DNA from: Streptomyces sp. NBRC 110028
GTDB taxonomy: Bacteria > Actinomycetota > Actinomycetes > Streptomycetales > Streptomycetaceae
Length of the DNA: 64,000 nt
Direction of reading: 5' to 3'
Assembly (NCBI RefSeq): GCF_001417735.1
Contig: NZ_BBUZ01000039.1
Span: forward strand, 1-64,000
The translations under genes were made by a program, and so were the position numbers. Position 1 is the first letter of the stretch. Every line of letters begins with the position of its first letter. Below are positions 53,040 through 61,362 of this stretch, piece by piece. The notes beneath the pieces are model-generated. The model saw only the letters and a list, made by a program, of their open reading frames with translations. It did not search any database and had not been told where the DNA came from.

Positions 53040-55118
53040 GTGTCCATCACACAGGACGAATGGAACTCCGGCTACGCCGATGGCCGCCGCTATCGCCGGC
53101 TCACCGACCGTGAGCGGTCACTGCTTGCCACCCACCTTCCCGCCCCGGTCGACGGCAAGGCCCTCGATGTCGGGTGCGGGGTCGGAGAACTCGCAGCCCA
53201 TCTGTCCTCGCTCGGCTACCACGTCGACGCCGTCGACTGGTCCGACAACGCCCTCGCCGAGGCGACCGCCCAGCACGGAAATGCCGCCCGGTGGCTGCGC
53301 CTGGACATCGAGCTGGAGGACTGGGCACCACTGCACGCCGACGGCTACGATCTGATCACCCTCCGGCTCGTGTATCCCTTCCTGAAGCACCGCGACCGAA
53401 CCATGCGGGCCCTCGGCAGCCGCCTGCGACCCGGCGCCGCCATCGTGGCCATCACGCCCCTCGCCGCCGACACCCCGGCGGAGCGGCGCGACATCGCGCT
53501 CGACGAGGACGAACTCGCCCACTTGCGGGCCGGCTGGTCCACCTCGGAACGCCACGACGCTGAAGGACTGGCCTTCGTCGTCCTGCGCGGCCCTCGTCCG
53601 GCCGACGCCACACCACCGTCCTCGCCATCGGCCGACCGCACGCCACGCGCACCCGCCGACGCCCGAGACGCCACGCCCACCTCGCGGCAGCATCACTTCA
53701 GCCTGCGGGAGCGCTACTACACCCAGGTGGAGTCCGGACGCAAGACGATCGACATACGCGTCGGGACACCCAAGAAGGCGGCCGTCGAGACCGGGGACAC
53801 GATCGTCTTCCGCGCGCCGAACAGCGGGCGGGAACTCGACATCGTCGCGAAGCGGATCACCCCGTACACCTCTTTCGAGGAGCTTCTGGACGCGGAGGAT
53901 CCAGCACGCATCGATCCCGACCGCACGCGCGAGGAGCAGCTCGCCAACCTCCGCCGCATCTACGAGGACCTCAACGCCGAAACCTGGACCGTTTACGGCC
54001 AACGTCAGCTAAACCGTGGGTACATGCCGCCTCTCCCCAAACGACTGGAGTGGGCTCCGTGGGAGGGGGTCGGTCCCGGTGCCGAGATCCTCGGTGACGT
54101 CACCGGCAAACGCGTCCTGGACATCGGCTCCGGCCCCGGCCACCACGCCGTACACCTGGCCCGCATGCACGATGCGCAGGTCACGGCGATCGAGCTGTCC
54201 CCCACCCAGCACCAACGCGCCACCGGTACGCACGCAGGCACCCCCGGCGTCCGATTCGTACATGGCGACGTGATCGACTACCTCCGCACCGCCCAGCCCT
54301 TCGACGCCGCGTACGCCATCGGCAGCCTCGCCTTCACCGACCCACACCGCTCCCTGCCCGCGCTACGCGACGGCCTGCGCCCCGGCGCACCGCTGATCCT
54401 CTCGCTCCTCCACACCGACCTGCACGGCCGCAGTCCATCCACGACAGTCGCGCCACGCGAACAGATGATCAAGCTCCGCGACGATCCACCACTGCCCACC
54501 CGGATGTGGGTCCTGGCACCGCAACTGTGGGAAGAACTGCTCACCGAGAACGGCTTCCGAGTCGAGGCCATCGACCTCCTGCTCCCCCCGGAGGAGAACA
54601 ACCCCGTCGTGCAGCAGCTCATCCGCGCACGCCGCCTCCCGAACCGTCCCACCCGCGTCTCCAGTCGACCCCGCACCAAGCGGCCGCCCGCGCCGCACGC
54701 CGCCATCGGTGTCGGCGCCATCGTCCTCAGCGACCAGGGCGTACTCCTCGGCCGTCACCGTCGCGGCACCCTCGAACTGCCGGGAGGCACCGTGGAGGCC
54801 GGGGAATCTCTGGAAGCGGCCGTGACCCGCGAACTCGCCGAGGAGACCGGCCTGATCGCCCAACCCGACGACGTCACACTCCTGGGCACACTTGTCGACC
54901 ACGTCGGAGTCATCGTGCGGGTCACCGTCGGCGCCGTCGTCAGCACCTGGCAAGGGCAGCCGGCCACGCAGCCGGACGAGAGCGTCGGTGACTGGGCTTG
55001 GTACCCCCTGGACCAATTGCCCGACGGCCTGTTCGTGTGCAGCGCCCAGATCCTCACGGCCTGGCGCCCCGACCTGCCCATCGACCACACCCCAGCACAT
55101 TTCACCCCCTACGCCTAA
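53040..55118 (+). CDS. Methyltransferase - ASCH - methyltransferase - Nudix fusion protein
   Basis: The 692-residue protein joins four domains. (1) A class I SAM methyltransferase, residues 1-185, with SAM loop ALDVGCGVGELAAHL at 41-55. (2) An ASCH domain at about 218-322 (FSLRERYYTQVESGRKTIDI), a fold linked to RNA or nucleotide recognition. (3) A second SAM methyltransferase at 335-515 with VLDIGSGPGHHAVHL at 359-373. (4) A Nudix hydrolase at 555-690 with a complete Nudix box, GTVEAGESLEAAVTRELAEE followed by TGL at 583-605. The GTG at 53040 has GGAAGG 11 bases upstream; a GTG at 53031 is closer to it. It presumably modifies a nucleotide or RNA and sanitises a related one; no substrate is known to me. 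Confidence 0.85.
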   Translation: MSITQDEWNSGYADGRRYRRLTDRERSLLATHLPAPVDGKALDVGCGVGELAAHLSSLGYHVDAVDWSDNALAEATAQHGNAARWLRLDIELEDWAPLHADGYDLITLRLVYPFLKHRDRTMRALGSRLRPGAAIVAITPLAADTPAERRDIALDEDELAHLRAGWSTSERHDAEGLAFVVLRGPRPADATPPSSPSADRTPRAPADARDATPTSRQHHFSLRERYYTQVESGRKTIDIRVGTPKKAAVETGDTIVFRAPNSGRELDIVAKRITPYTSFEELLDAEDPARIDPDRTREEQLANLRRIYEDLNAETWTVYGQRQLNRGYMPPLPKRLEWAPWEGVGPGAEILGDVTGKRVLDIGSGPGHHAVHLARMHDAQVTAIELSPTQHQRATGTHAGTPGVRFVHGDVIDYLRTAQPFDAAYAIGSLAFTDPHRSLPALRDGLRPGAPLILSLLHTDLHGRSPSTTVAPREQMIKLRDDPPLPTRMWVLAPQLWEELLTENGFRVEAIDLLLPPEENNPVVQQLIRARRLPNRPTRVSSRPRTKRPPAPHAAIGVGAIVLSDQGVLLGRHRRGTLELPGGTVEAGESLEAAVTRELAEETGLIAQPDDVTLLGTLVDHVGVIVRVTVGAVVSTWQGQPATQPDESVGDWAWYPLDQLPDGLFVCSAQILTAWRPDLPIDHTPAHFTPYA

Positions 55119-55630
55119 CGCGCGGTACAGAGCGCTCGGGTCCGTGCGCGTCAGGTCCGAAGGCCGGATCGCGTCCGCCTGGGCACCCGTCAGCGTCGAA
55201 GGTGGCGGTCTGCCCTGCCTCAACGGGGTGCTCGGTGCCGTTGACAACGAGCACCGTCTGTCCGGCGGTGACGTTGACGGTCTCCACGACGCCGGCGTGG
55301 TCGGCCGCCGCGTTCGTCCTGCTCTACAAGACCCTGGCGATCGGCCCCATGAACGTCCTGTCCCCGGTCACGGCACTGGTCTCGGCGATGGTGCCGGTCG
55401 CTGTCGGGCTGGTGCAGGGTGAACATCTGGGGCTGGCCGGGCTGATCGGCCTGCCGTCGGCGCTGACGGCGGTGGTGCTGGTCAGCGCGGGACACGGTGC
55501 GAAAGTCGGCCCGGCCGTCGCGCACCGCACTGCTGACGGGACCGCACCGAACAGCTCGCCGTCCAGTTCGAGCCTGGGCGGCGAGCTGTACGCGGTGGCC
55601 GGCCCCGGGTGCGGAGGCGGCTCCCACGGC
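55119..55630. other. Gene-poor stretch with gene remnants
   Basis: No intact gene is seen. On the minus strand 55134-55287 encodes a coding-like piece (ETVNVTAGQTVLVVNGTEHP) with no supported full gene; on the plus strand a transporter remnant follows from about 55290. The junction of unrelated fragments next to a catabolic cluster suggests past recombination. Confidence 0.5.
55290..55560 (+). pseudogene. 5'-truncated EamA/DMT-type transporter remnant
   Basis: The frame reads SAAAFVLLYKTLAIGPMNVL, then SPVTALVSAMVPVAVGLVQG and EHLGLAGLIGLPSALTAVVL, which match the last half of an EamA drug/metabolite transporter. No start, ribosome site or first half is present, and the frame runs on without a natural end, so it is a remnant. 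Confidence 0.55.
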
Positions 55631-56944
55631 TCAGGCGGGGAGGGACTTCCCGCGGGTTTCGGGGGCGAGGCGGACCAGTCCCATGCCGAAGACGAACACC
55701 ACGGCGGTGAGGGAGAGCGGGAGTGTGAGGGATCCGGTGCTGTGGATGCCGTAGCCGATCAGGAAGGTGCCGGCGGCGGCGACCCAGCGGGAGAAGGTGG
55801 TGGTGAAGGCGAATGCGGTGGCTCGCATCCGGGTGGGGTACTGCTCGGGGAGCCAGATGGTGAAGACGGCGAAACTGGCTCCGCCGAGGCCGAGTACGGG
55901 CAGGAAGGCGAAGGTCAGGCCGATGGAGTGGAGCGGGTAGGCGATGCCGTAGGCGCCGATGATGCCGACAGCCATGAGACCGAAGAGGGCGACGAGCGCG
56001 CCACGTCGTCCGATGTGGCCGGCCAGCCGCGGTACAGCGAAGCATCCCAGAATGGTGAACGCGGCCACGGTCATGGAGGAGAGGCTGGCGAGATGCACGG
56101 TGGTGTCGTGGCCGTTGCCCGCGTCATCCGACAGGTTGGTCATCGCGGTGGGCACGTAGGTCGACCCGGCCCACAGGCCGATGACGCAGACCACGAGCAG
56201 CAGCAGGTTGCCGATGGTGCGGGCGCGGTAGGGCGGCGAGAGCACTTCGACGACGGGTTGCCAGAAGGAGCGGGCCTCACGTTCCGAGGCGTCCTCCTGC
56301 CAGCGCTCGGGCTCGGGGGTGGTGCGGCGCATGAGGAAGACGGCGAGGGCGGGGATGCCGCCGATGAAGAACATGCCGCGCCAGCCGAGTTCGGGGCCGA
56401 AGAGCAGGTAGACGGCCGAGATCGCCAGCACGCCGAAGTACGCGGCCGAGTGCATCAGGCCGCCGAATCGTTCCCGCACGCGTTCGGGGATGACTTCGGA
56501 GAGCAGGGTGCCGGCCATGGCCCATTCGCCTCCGACACCGACGGCGGCCAGGAAGCGGTAGGCGTTCCACTCCCAGACGTTGGTGGCGATGCCGGCGAGG
56601 GCGGTGAAGACGCCGTACATGATGATCGAGCCCATCATGGCGGGCTTGCGGCCGAACCGGTCGGCGATGGGGCCCCAGATGAAGGCGCAGCCCCAGCCGA
56701 GGAGGAAGACGGCGGCGCCGATCTGGCCGTACCAGCCGATGTTCTCGGGGGTGGCCTCGACGCCCGCGGCGGGGAGCAGCTGGGTCAGGGTGGGGGCGAG
56801 GACGAGTCCGGGGATGGTCCAGCTGAAGCCGTCCATGGCCCAGCCGCCGAAGGAGCCCCAGAAGGCCCGGCGCTGGGGTTTGGTGAGGCGGGTGGGGGCG
56901 GTGTCGGCGGTGGTGTCGTGAGGTGTTTGCTCGTTGATCGTCAC
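55631..56944 (-). CDS. MFS transporter, aromatic/carboxylic acid:H+ symporter type
   Basis: The 437-residue, 12-helix carrier has the sugar/acid MFS signatures: FWGSFGGWAMDGFSWTIPGL, FIWGPIADRFGRKPAMMGSI, and a helix-4 GVGGEWAMAGTLLSEVIPERVRE. These place it near the AAHS and related acid symporters. GAGG precedes the GTG at 56944. It is downstream of a crotonase-like gene and a CoA-transferase gene on the same strand, forming an uptake-and-activation operon for an organic acid, probably controlled by the divergent FadR-type regulator. Confidence 0.88.
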   Translation of the reverse strand: MTINEQTPHDTTADTAPTRLTKPQRRAFWGSFGGWAMDGFSWTIPGLVLAPTLTQLLPAAGVEATPENIGWYGQIGAAVFLLGWGCAFIWGPIADRFGRKPAMMGSIIMYGVFTALAGIATNVWEWNAYRFLAAVGVGGEWAMAGTLLSEVIPERVRERFGGLMHSAAYFGVLAISAVYLLFGPELGWRGMFFIGGIPALAVFLMRRTTPEPERWQEDASEREARSFWQPVVEVLSPPYRARTIGNLLLLVVCVIGLWAGSTYVPTAMTNLSDDAGNGHDTTVHLASLSSMTVAAFTILGCFAVPRLAGHIGRRGALVALFGLMAVGIIGAYGIAYPLHSIGLTFAFLPVLGLGGASFAVFTIWLPEQYPTRMRATAFAFTTTFSRWVAAAGTFLIGYGIHSTGSLTLPLSLTAVVFVFGMGLVRLAPETRGKSLPA

Positions 56945-57015
56945 AGGGACCTCGATTTCGGCTCAGGAGGTGGCGACGCCGGGGAGAGAGAGCGGGACCT
57001 GCGGTCCGGGGCAGG

Positions 57016-57777
57016 TCAGGCGGTGAGGCGGGAGAGAAACGTGCTGAGGCCGTTCTGCATGCTGTCGTAGTCGGCGGCGGGGCCGGCCGGGAGCTGACGC
57101 AGACGGTCACGCGCGGGGTCGAGGAGGATGTCGACGGATCGTTTCGCGGCACGGATCGCGGCCGTGGGATGGGCGGTGATCGATGCGATCACATCGGCCG
57201 TGGCGGTGTCCAGGGTGATCTCGGGGACGCTGGTGGTGGCCAGCCCGAGCCGTACCGCCTCCGCGCCGTCGGCCAGCCGTCCGGTGAGGAGCAGGTCGCG
57301 GGCCGTCGCCGGGCCGGTGAGCAGGGCGATGCGGGCCGCGAAGGAAGGAGGCACCAGGATGCCCCAGCGGGCGATGGGCATGCCCATCGTGGCCTCGGAT
57401 GAGATGATCCGCAGGTCGCAGGCGCAGGCCAGCTGGCAGCCGGCTCCGACGGCGGCACCGCGGATCTGCGCGATGACGGGGATGGGGAGACGTTCGATGG
57501 CGGTGAGCGCCGACTCCATCGCGGCGAAGCTCGCGTCGATCTCGGCCGGGTCGGCGGACAGCCATTCCCGCATGTCGGAGCCCGCGCTGAACGTGCGGTC
57601 CCCCCTCCCGGTCACGACCACCACGCCCAGCGACCGGTCCTCGGCCAGATCCTCGAAGAGTGCGGCAAGTGCTTGCCAGTCGCGGGTGCCCAGGGCGTTG
57701 GCCCGGTGCCCGGTGCCGACCCGGACGGTGGCGACGGCCTCGTCACGCTGGATGCTGATCGCTCCGGTGTCCGTCAT
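57016..57777 (-). CDS. Crotonase (enoyl-CoA hydratase/isomerase) family protein lacking both hydratase glutamates
   Basis: The 253-residue crotonase has the CoA-binding start HRANALGTRDWQALAALFED, the first oxyanion segment FSAGSDMREW, and the second one GAAVGAGCQLACACDLRIIS. The two glutamates of classical hydratases appear to be replaced: Q where ELA is usual (GCQLACACD), and no glutamate in the MGMPIARWG stretch. A hydratase role is therefore doubtful; it may be an isomerase, hydrolase or other crotonase. The ATG at 57777 overlaps the CoA-transferase stop by four bases, so translation is coupled. Confidence 0.85.
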   Translation of the reverse strand: MTDTGAISIQRDEAVATVRVGTGHRANALGTRDWQALAALFEDLAEDRSLGVVVVTGRGDRTFSAGSDMREWLSADPAEIDASFAAMESALTAIERLPIPVIAQIRGAAVGAGCQLACACDLRIISSEATMGMPIARWGILVPPSFAARIALLTGPATARDLLLTGRLADGAEAVRLGLATTSVPEITLDTATADVIASITAHPTAAIRAAKRSVDILLDPARDRLRQLPAGPAADYDSMQNGLSTFLSRLTA

Positions 57778-59006
57778 CGGACGGCTCCCGCGGCGTGCAG
57801 CTCGGCGATCTCCGCCTCGGTGTAGCCGGTCTCGGCGAGTACCTCGTCGGTGTGCTGGCCGAGGACCGGGGGCGCGGTGCGTATGCGGGTGGGTGTTCCG
57901 CTGAGTTTGAGCGGGGAGCCGACCGTGCGCAGTGTGCCCACGGTGGGGTGGTCGAGTTCGGCGACCATGTCCCGGGCCGCGGCCTGCGGGCTTGTCAGGG
58001 CCTCCCCGACGGTGTTGACCGGGGCACACGGCACGCCGGCGTCATCGAGCAGCTGTGCCCACTCGGCGCTGGTGCGCCGGGAGAGTTCCGCTTCCAGCAG
58101 TGGGATCAGCTCGTGGCGGTTGCGGACCCGGTCGGGATTGGTGACGAAGCGCGGGTCGGCGGCGAGCGCGGCGATGCCCAGTACGCCGGTGAGGCGCTGG
58201 AAGAGTCTGTCGTTGCCGGCGGCGACCATCAGGTAGCCGTTTCCGGTGGTCAGGACCTGGTAGGGGACGATCGTGGGGTGTGCCGAGCCGTGCGGCACGG
58301 GGGTGACGTCGGTGGCGAAGTAGCCGCCGGCGACGTAGGTGAGCCAGGCGAGCTGCCCGTCGAGCAGTGACACGTCGATGTGCTGGCCGCGTCCGGTGGC
58401 GTGACGGGCCTGGAGGGCGGCGAGGATGCCGATGGTGGCCCACATACCGGCGCCGATGTCGGCGGTGGCGACGCCGGGCCGCATCGGCGGGCCGCCGGGC
58501 TCACCGGTGATGCTCATCATGCCGCTCTGGGCCTGGGCGATGGCGTCGTAGCCGGGACGGGCGGCCCAGGGGCCGGTGTGCCCGTAGCCGGATATCGAGG
58601 CGTACACCAGCCGCGGGTTGCGGGCGGACAGCTCACGGTAGCCAAGGCCGAGGCGGTCGGCCGTGCCCGGACGGAAGTTTTCCACCACCACGTCGGCGAG
58701 GTCGGCCAGGCGCAGGACGAATTCGCGGCCCTGGTCGGTCTTCAGATCCACCGAGACGCCGCGCTTGTTGCGGTTGGCGGCGAGGAAGTAGGCCGCCTCG
58801 GTGCCCTGGAAGGGCGGGCCCCACTGGCGGGTGTCGTCACCGTCCTTGGTGTCCTCGACCTTGACGACGTCGGCTCCGAGGTCGGCCAGGACCATGGTGG
58901 CCATCGGCCCGGACAGGATGCGCGACAGATCGAGGATCCGGATCCCCTCCAGCGCGGCGGTAGCCGTCGTGGGCGGGGGTGTGGAGTGTGCGTCGTGCGT
59001 AGACAT
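57774..59006 (-). CDS. CaiB/BaiF (family III) CoA-transferase
   Basis: The 410-residue protein has GIRILDLSRILSGPMATMVL, the following ADLGADVVKVED, ANRNKRGVSVDLKT, and the catalytic aspartate in GYDAIAQAQSGMMSITG, then GQHIDVSLLDGQLAW. It should activate a carboxylate to its CoA ester by transfer from another acyl-CoA. It overlaps the crotonase start by four bases (ATGA) and is the first gene of the three-gene operon, diverging from the FadR-type regulator across 147 bases. It is a different subgroup from the CaiB homologue at 26480. Confidence 0.9.
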   Translation of the reverse strand: MSTHDAHSTPPPTTATAALEGIRILDLSRILSGPMATMVLADLGADVVKVEDTKDGDDTRQWGPPFQGTEAAYFLAANRNKRGVSVDLKTDQGREFVLRLADLADVVVENFRPGTADRLGLGYRELSARNPRLVYASISGYGHTGPWAARPGYDAIAQAQSGMMSITGEPGGPPMRPGVATADIGAGMWATIGILAALQARHATGRGQHIDVSLLDGQLAWLTYVAGGYFATDVTPVPHGSAHPTIVPYQVLTTGNGYLMVAAGNDRLFQRLTGVLGIAALAADPRFVTNPDRVRNRHELIPLLEAELSRRTSAEWAQLLDDAGVPCAPVNTVGEALTSPQAAARDMVAELDHPTVGTLRTVGSPLKLSGTPTRIRTAPPVLGQHTDEVLAETGYTEAEIAELHAAGAVR

Positions 59007-59153
59007 ACGCGGTCGTGCCTTTCGTGGTGCGGAAGCCGGCGGCGAAAAATTGGATGGACCACTGAGCCACTGGACCTGCGATACAGTGTTCGCCGGACCG
59101 ATTACCTGTCAAGGGGTCGGGAGGGAGTCCGTCCAGGGAGAGGATCCGCACCG

Positions 59154-59864
59154 GTGTCTGAGTCACTGCGTCCGCTGGCACGGCCCCGGCTGTATGAGCA
59201 GGTGGTGGCCAGACTGCGCGAGTACGTCCAGGCCGAGGGCCTGCGTGCCGGAGACCGCATGCCTCCGGAGCGGGATCTCGCCGACCAGCTCGGGGTGAGC
59301 CGTACGTCCGTACGGCAGGCCATCGTCGCGCTGGAAGTGCAGGGCCTGGTCGAGGTGCGCCATGGAGGAGGCACCTATCTGTTGCGCGACCGGCTGGACG
59401 CCGAGCCGCTGGAAGCCATGATCGACCGGCGCCGTCGGCTCCCGGATGTCCTGGACGCCCGGGACGCGCTGGAGACCAAACTCGCCGCCCTCGCGGCCAC
59501 CCGCCGAACGGAAGAGGACCTCGTTCAGATCGACGCAGCTCTGGCCGCGATGAAGGAGGCGGTGGACCACGGAGAGCTCGCCGTCACCGAGGACGAGCGC
59601 TTCCACGCCGCCGTGACGGCGGCGGCGCACAGCCCACTGCTCGCCGAATTCATGGCCGAGATATCGCTGTCGATCGCCGAGAGCCGCACCGAGTCCCTGC
59701 GCCAGCCGGGGCGCCCCGCGCAGTCACTTCACCAGCACGCCCTCATCGCGGAAGCCGTGCGCGCCAAGGACCCCGAAGCCGCCGCACGCGCCATGCACAC
59801 CCACGTCGAAAGCGTGGGCCACGTCAAACTCCTCGAATGGCAGGCGAACTCCGACGAGGAATGA
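59154..59864 (+). CDS. FadR-subfamily GntR transcriptional regulator
   Basis: The 236-residue protein has a GntR winged helix (LYEQVVARLREYVQAEGLRA, then RMPPERDLADQLGVSRTSVR, residues about 12-75) and an all-helical FCD ligand domain with metal-type positions (DARDALETKLAALAA, ERFHAAVTAAAHSPLLAEF, HQHALIAEAVRAKDPEAAARA with HTHV). It usually represses a divergent catabolic operon until its acid or CoA ligand binds. GGGAGAGGA precedes the GTG at 59154. The shared 147-bp region contains CACTG/CAGTG half-sites (about 59066-59086) that could be its operator. Confidence 0.9.
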   Translation: MSESLRPLARPRLYEQVVARLREYVQAEGLRAGDRMPPERDLADQLGVSRTSVRQAIVALEVQGLVEVRHGGGTYLLRDRLDAEPLEAMIDRRRRLPDVLDARDALETKLAALAATRRTEEDLVQIDAALAAMKEAVDHGELAVTEDERFHAAVTAAAHSPLLAEFMAEISLSIAESRTESLRQPGRPAQSLHQHALIAEAVRAKDPEAAARAMHTHVESVGHVKLLEWQANSDEE

Positions 59865-59882
59865 GTGAGTCCGCCTTACGGT

Positions 59883-60285
59883 CACCCGGCTTGCCGTGGT
59901 CCAGCTTGTTCTCCCACCTGCCCGAGCGACTCCGCGAGTCCCCGCACGAGGCCGAGGCCGGACCAACCGGCTGGAGCGAAGCGAACGTCAAGGCCGCCGA
60001 GGGCTTTTTCGCGCACCACCTGGACCGCCCGGGAGTCGGCTTGTCCACGGACAGCATCGTGCCCGCGAGCGATCAGGTGGGCGACTCCGTCCTGGGCCCC
60101 CGCACGGTTGGAGCTGCGCCCTGGCCCGCCTCGACGGCGACCGCTCCCGGGACCGCACCATCACCGTGCCCACCCGGCTGGTCGTCCGAGGCTCGGAGGG
60201 AGCAACCCGCGCCCGAGCCGTAAGCGGTCTGCTCATGTCGGCCGACGAGCCGAGAGCAGTCGCAGAGCGCGATCACTGATCGTGC
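59883..60285 (+). pseudogene. Decayed LacI-family regulator C-terminus
   Basis: The plus strand reads LPERLRESPHEAEAGPTGWS, then EANVKAAEGFFAHHLDRP; after a frameshift near 60110 it reads ALARLDGDRSRDRTITVPTR and LVVRGSEGATRA. GWSEAN followed by a C-terminal VPTRLVVRGS is the usual pattern of a LacI sugar-binding domain. The helix-turn-helix half and the central part are missing, so it is a remnant. The remaining bases up to 60344 contain no gene. Confidence 0.5.
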
Positions 60286-60344
60286 CCATACTCGGACAAT
60301 CGCAAAGCCCCAGGTCAACCACAGTACGGCAATCAAGACACCCT

Positions 60345-61331
60345 TCAGGGCCTGCGTCCGAAGACCACCAGCGCCTCCCGGGGCATCGTGACCGTCACCG
60401 CGCCCGTGCCGGCGTCGGACGATACCTGCACCTCGCGGAATCCGCCGTCAGCGTCCTCGTAGCGAAAGATGTCGCAGACCAGTTCGAAGGCGCGGCGGTG
60501 GGCACCCTGCTCACCGAGTTCGTCGCGGAGCCGGTCCAGGCCGTACATGTCGACCATGTAGCGGCCCAGTTCCTGTTCCGCCTGCTGTTCCGTGGCGCCG
60601 GAGACGACGAAGGAGTCGTCCATCACGGTGGCCACCACGTCCTCGAAGCCCGTCGACGTCAGGTACGACATGGCCTCGTCGCGCGCGAAGTGGGGGTAGT
60701 CGTGGCCCGTGGGCGCGTACACGTCGACGACCTTCCTGAACCACATGTCCACCGGTGAGTCGGTGAGGAAGTCGTGGAGCACGAACATCCCGCCCGGCTG
60801 CAGGACCCGGAACGCCTCTTCGGCCACCGTCCCGCGCCGTGGCACCGGAATGTGGTGGCTGCCGTAGGCGAGCAGCACACCGCCGACCGAGGCATCCCGG
60901 AAGAGGAGGGACTCGGCGCGCTGCCGCAGCGCAGGGGTGCCGCTCGCCCAGGCCTGGCTCACCATGAACGGCGAGGCGTCACAGGTGGCTATCACGGTGT
61001 CGTCGCGTCCGCTCAGGGCGACGACACGGCTCACCAAGCCGTCGCCGCCCAGCAGGTCGACCAGGATGCGGGAGTCGGCGCGGCTGTTTCCGGTGACGAT
61101 GTCCACCAGCTGGTTGATGCCCCGGGCGCGGGTCCGGGTGGCACGCTGTGCGACGACGTAGCTCTCGCCCCGGCCGCCGCTGCCGGAGTCACCGAAGTCG
61201 TCCGGAGCGCTCGGGAGTTCCAGGGACCGGTGCCGCTGTGCCGCCACCCGGGCCGGGTCGAGAGCGGCATGGATGTCAGGGTGTCTCCCGGCCAGCATCC
61301 CGGCCTGTGCGCCAACGTCCGTCCCGATCAC
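60345..61331 (-). CDS. SAM-dependent methyltransferase in NRPS cluster
   Basis: The 328-residue protein has a class I methyltransferase core: ILVDLLGGDGLVSRVVAL as the SAM loop, an acidic strand TVIATCDASPFMVSQAW, VGGVLLAYGSHHIPVP, and VLQPGGMFVLHDFLTDSPVD. The C-terminal half has QQAEQELGRYMVDMYGLDRL. It resembles methyltransferases that modify small molecules in peptide clusters. The GTG at 61331 is four bases after GGAGGA. It starts 31 bases after the hydroxylase stop and is the last gene seen of an NRPS operon. The methyl acceptor is unknown. Confidence 0.75.
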   Translation of the reverse strand: MIGTDVGAQAGMLAGRHPDIHAALDPARVAAQRHRSLELPSAPDDFGDSGSGGRGESYVVAQRATRTRARGINQLVDIVTGNSRADSRILVDLLGGDGLVSRVVALSGRDDTVIATCDASPFMVSQAWASGTPALRQRAESLLFRDASVGGVLLAYGSHHIPVPRRGTVAEEAFRVLQPGGMFVLHDFLTDSPVDMWFRKVVDVYAPTGHDYPHFARDEAMSYLTSTGFEDVVATVMDDSFVVSGATEQQAEQELGRYMVDMYGLDRLRDELGEQGAHRRAFELVCDIFRYEDADGGFREVQVSSDAGTGAVTVTMPREALVVFGRRP

Positions 61332-61362
61332 GCATTCCTCCAATGTCCCGGCGTGGTGGCTG

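Noticed and set aside
54998..57070. 690-codon plus-strand frame
   Set aside because: Only its first part (EamA remnant) looks real; the rest is antisense to the transporter and crotonase genes.
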